From Phycisphaerales bacterium (GTDB taxonomy: Bacteria; Planctomycetota; Phycisphaerae; UBA1845; UTPLA1), in NCBI GenBank assembly GCA_022360095.1, contig JAKSDK010000138.1, positions 124,001 through 188,000 of the forward strand: a stretch of 64,000 nucleotides of DNA, given 5' to 3'. Positions within the stretch are counted from its first letter, which is position 1, and each line of letters starts with the position of its first letter. The position numbers and the translations under genes are program-made. Below, one piece after another: positions 62,480-64,000 of the stretch. The notes beneath the pieces are model-generated. The model saw only the letters and a program-made list of their open reading frames with translations. It was not told where the DNA came from and made no database searches.

Positions 62480-64000
62480 ATGATACCAGAATCCACACAA
62501 ACACCAACGGAAAATGAATTCCCATCCATGGCCGACGCACCGAACCCCGGCAATATTCTCAAGCCTTCCGACACCTTCGTCGATCGCCATATCGGCCCGC
62601 GCAACGAAGATGTCCGTGAAATGCTGGCCACGGTCGGGTACGGGTCGCTGGATGAACTGATTGAGGCGACGATCCCCGCAGAGATACGATTGCGCGAGCC
62701 GCTGCTTCTGGAACGGGCACGGAGCGAGCATGAATTGCTGGCCGATCTCAGGGCGATTGCAAGCAAGAACAAGGTTTTCCGTTCGCTGATCGGGATGGGC
62801 TACCACGACTGCATCACGCCGCCTGTGATTCAGCGAAACATTTTCGAGAATCCCGGCTGGTACACCCAATACACGCCCTATCAGGCGGAGATCGCCCAGG
62901 GACGGCTTGAGGCCTTGCTGAATTTTCAAACCATGGTCGCCGATTTGACCGGGCTGCCCATGGCCAATGCATCGTTGCTTGATGAGGCGACCGCCGCCGC
63001 CGAGGCGATGAGCATGTGCCGCCGAATCGTGGGTGGCGAGAGCAATGCCTTCTTCGTCTCGGATGACTGTCATCCGCAGACCATGACCGTGCTTCAAACG
63101 CGGGCGGAATCACTCGGGATCGAGCTGCATGTCGGACCGACGCGAGAGTTGCTTTCGCTTTTGGAGAGGCAGGAAGCCTCGCAAAGTGTTCCGGCCGATG
63201 GCGACTGGATTAAGCGTCTCTTTGGGATCCTGTTGCAGTATCCGACGACGGACGGCCGCATCGTTGATGACACCGAACTGATCGAACATGTTCATGCCGC
63301 CGGTGCCTTGGCGGTCGTCGCGACCGACCTGCTCGCCCTTACGCTTATCCCGCCGCCGGGCGAGTTTGGGGCGGATATCGCCGTCGGCAACTCACAGCGT
63401 TTCGGCGTGCCCCTCGGCTTCGGCGGCCCCCACGCGGCATTCATCGCAACGCGGGATAAATATAAGCGTCAACTTCCGGGGAGACTCGTCGGCGTCTCGA
63501 AGGATGTCCACGGCAATCCAGCCTATCGCCTGGCGGTTCATACCCGCGAGCAGCACATCCGTCGCGAGAAAGCCACAAGCAACATCTGCACCGCCCAAGT
63601 GCTGCTGGCGATTATGGCGGGGATGTACGCCGTCTATCACGGTCCCAAGGGGTTGCAGCAGATCGCCGAGCGGATTCACCAACTGGCCGTCTTGCTGCGC
63701 GAACGCCTCGCGTCGATTGGATTTTATGTTTCCGACAATCGATTCTTTGACACCATCTCGGTCGAGCTCGATATGGATGGTTACATCATGGGCACGGCTG
63801 ACTTTTTTCTCGACGCGGCCCGTGTCAAGGGTTTCAACATTCGCGAGCTCAGTCCCATTGAGTTTGCGATTAGTCTGGACGAAACGACGACGGAAGACGA
63901 TGTGATGCAACTTGTGGATGCTCTGCGGCCGTCCGGCCAGCAGCGCTCTCCATATGCTGCGCCGGAGCCCGAACTTCCCAAGCGAACGTCACCCTTTTTA
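62480..64000 (+). CDS. gcvP: Glycine decarboxylase P protein, 5' part (partial)
   Basis: The frame is open from ATG 62480 to the window end (507 codons, no stop). It reads [49 protein letters not shown] and [16 protein letters not shown], as in the N-terminal half of the P protein, which decarboxylates glycine with PLP. The RHIGP start and the length reached favour the single-chain form (about 950 residues) over the GcvPA subunit (about 440). The PLP lysine would lie beyond the window. A second start (ATG 62528) is possible. It belongs to the gcvT-H-X-P operon. Confidence 0.93.
   Translation, partial: MIPESTQTPTENEFPSMADAPNPGNILKPSDTFVDRHIGPRNEDVREMLATVGYGSLDELIEATIPAEIRLREPLLLERARSEHELLADLRAIASKNKVFRSLIGMGYHDCITPPVIQRNIFENPGWYTQYTPYQAEIAQGRLEALLNFQTMVADLTGLPMANASLLDEATAAAEAMSMCRRIVGGESNAFFVSDDCHPQTMTVLQTRAESLGIELHVGPTRELLSLLERQEASQSVPADGDWIKRLFGILLQYPTTDGRIVDDTELIEHVHAAGALAVVATDLLALTLIPPPGEFGADIAVGNSQRFGVPLGFGGPHAAFIATRDKYKRQLPGRLVGVSKDVHGNPAYRLAVHTREQHIRREKATSNICTAQVLLAIMAGMYAVYHGPKGLQQIAERIHQLAVLLRERLASIGFYVSDNRFFDTISVELDMDGYIMGTADFFLDAARVKGFNIRELSPIEFAISLDETTTEDDVMQLVDALRPSGQQRSPYAAPEPELPKRTSPFL

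Noticed and set aside
1..64000. CRISPR arrays, tRNA or rRNA genes, insertion sequences, integrases
   Set aside because: I looked for regularly spaced direct repeats, cloverleaf-like sequences, transposase motifs and integrase motifs and saw none; the repeats present are short inverted intergenic elements.

Overview
The window looks like chromosomal DNA of a moderately GC-rich Planctomycetota bacterium, possibly Phycisphaerae-like. This is an inference. It rests on the pairing of a TIGR02999-type ECF sigma factor with a Ser/Thr kinase carrying TPR-like repeats, on PEP-CTERM and Cys-Cys-Gly C-terminal sorting-type tails on secreted proteins, on a type III glutamine synthetase, and on families of GC-rich intergenic inverted repeats. 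I see no rRNA, tRNA, CRISPR array, prophage or insertion sequence.

Region 1 (about 1-28.2 kb) is an exopolysaccharide or capsule locus. Fifteen minus-strand genes run from ugd (21313) down to a glycosyltransferase (1131). In order of transcription they are: UDP-glucose dehydrogenase, UDP-glucuronate 4-epimerase-like, GDP-mannose dehydratase, GDP-fucose synthase, Wzx-like flippase, GalE, GT4, methyltransferase, CgeB-like GT, Wzy-like polymerase, two GT4s, a bi-domain ADH/Gfo-Idh-MocA oxidoreductase, a heparinase II/III-like protein and a last GT4. On the plus strand, an SGNH hydrolase precedes a carbamoyltransferase - SxtJ-like - DUF5989 module. UDP-GlcNAc 2-epimerase and a second polymerase-like membrane protein follow on the minus strand. 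Together these predict a Wzx/Wzy-made polymer containing uronic acid, fucose and ManNAc-type sugars, probably methylated, O-carbamoylated and otherwise modified.

Region 2 (28.7-37.3 kb) carries a PEP-CTERM protein, the ECF sigma - kinase pair, a C45/acid-ceramidase-like Ntn hydrolase, an isolated ATP synthase epsilon subunit, and an overlapping pair of membrane glycosyltransferases (GT2 processive type and GT87-like).

Region 3 (37.3-48.9 kb) is mostly housekeeping and signalling: DUF547 protein, universal stress protein, lipoyl synthase, tmk-holB, PrkA kinase behind a good sigma-70-type promoter, a large GGDEF-REC-GAF-HD-GYP c-di-GMP protein, APS kinase and an FkbM methyltransferase.

Region 4 (48.9-55.5 kb) is accessory. 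It holds a possible beta-propeller protein, small secreted or membrane proteins, a DUF11/thrombospondin-3 surface protein with an unusual Cys-Cys-Gly tail, a large unknown lipoprotein, and a YjbR-like protein with a histone-H1-like lysine tail. Several hairpin repeats lie between these genes.

Region 5 (55.7-64 kb) is metabolic: an SLC13-type anion transporter, a STAS protein, glutamine synthetase III, and the glycine cleavage genes gcvT-gcvH-(unknown gene)-gcvP, the last cut by the window end. Lipoyl synthase at 38.8 kb would provide the cofactor for GcvH. Coordinates of several genes use a start downstream of the longest open frame; the reason is given in each entry.
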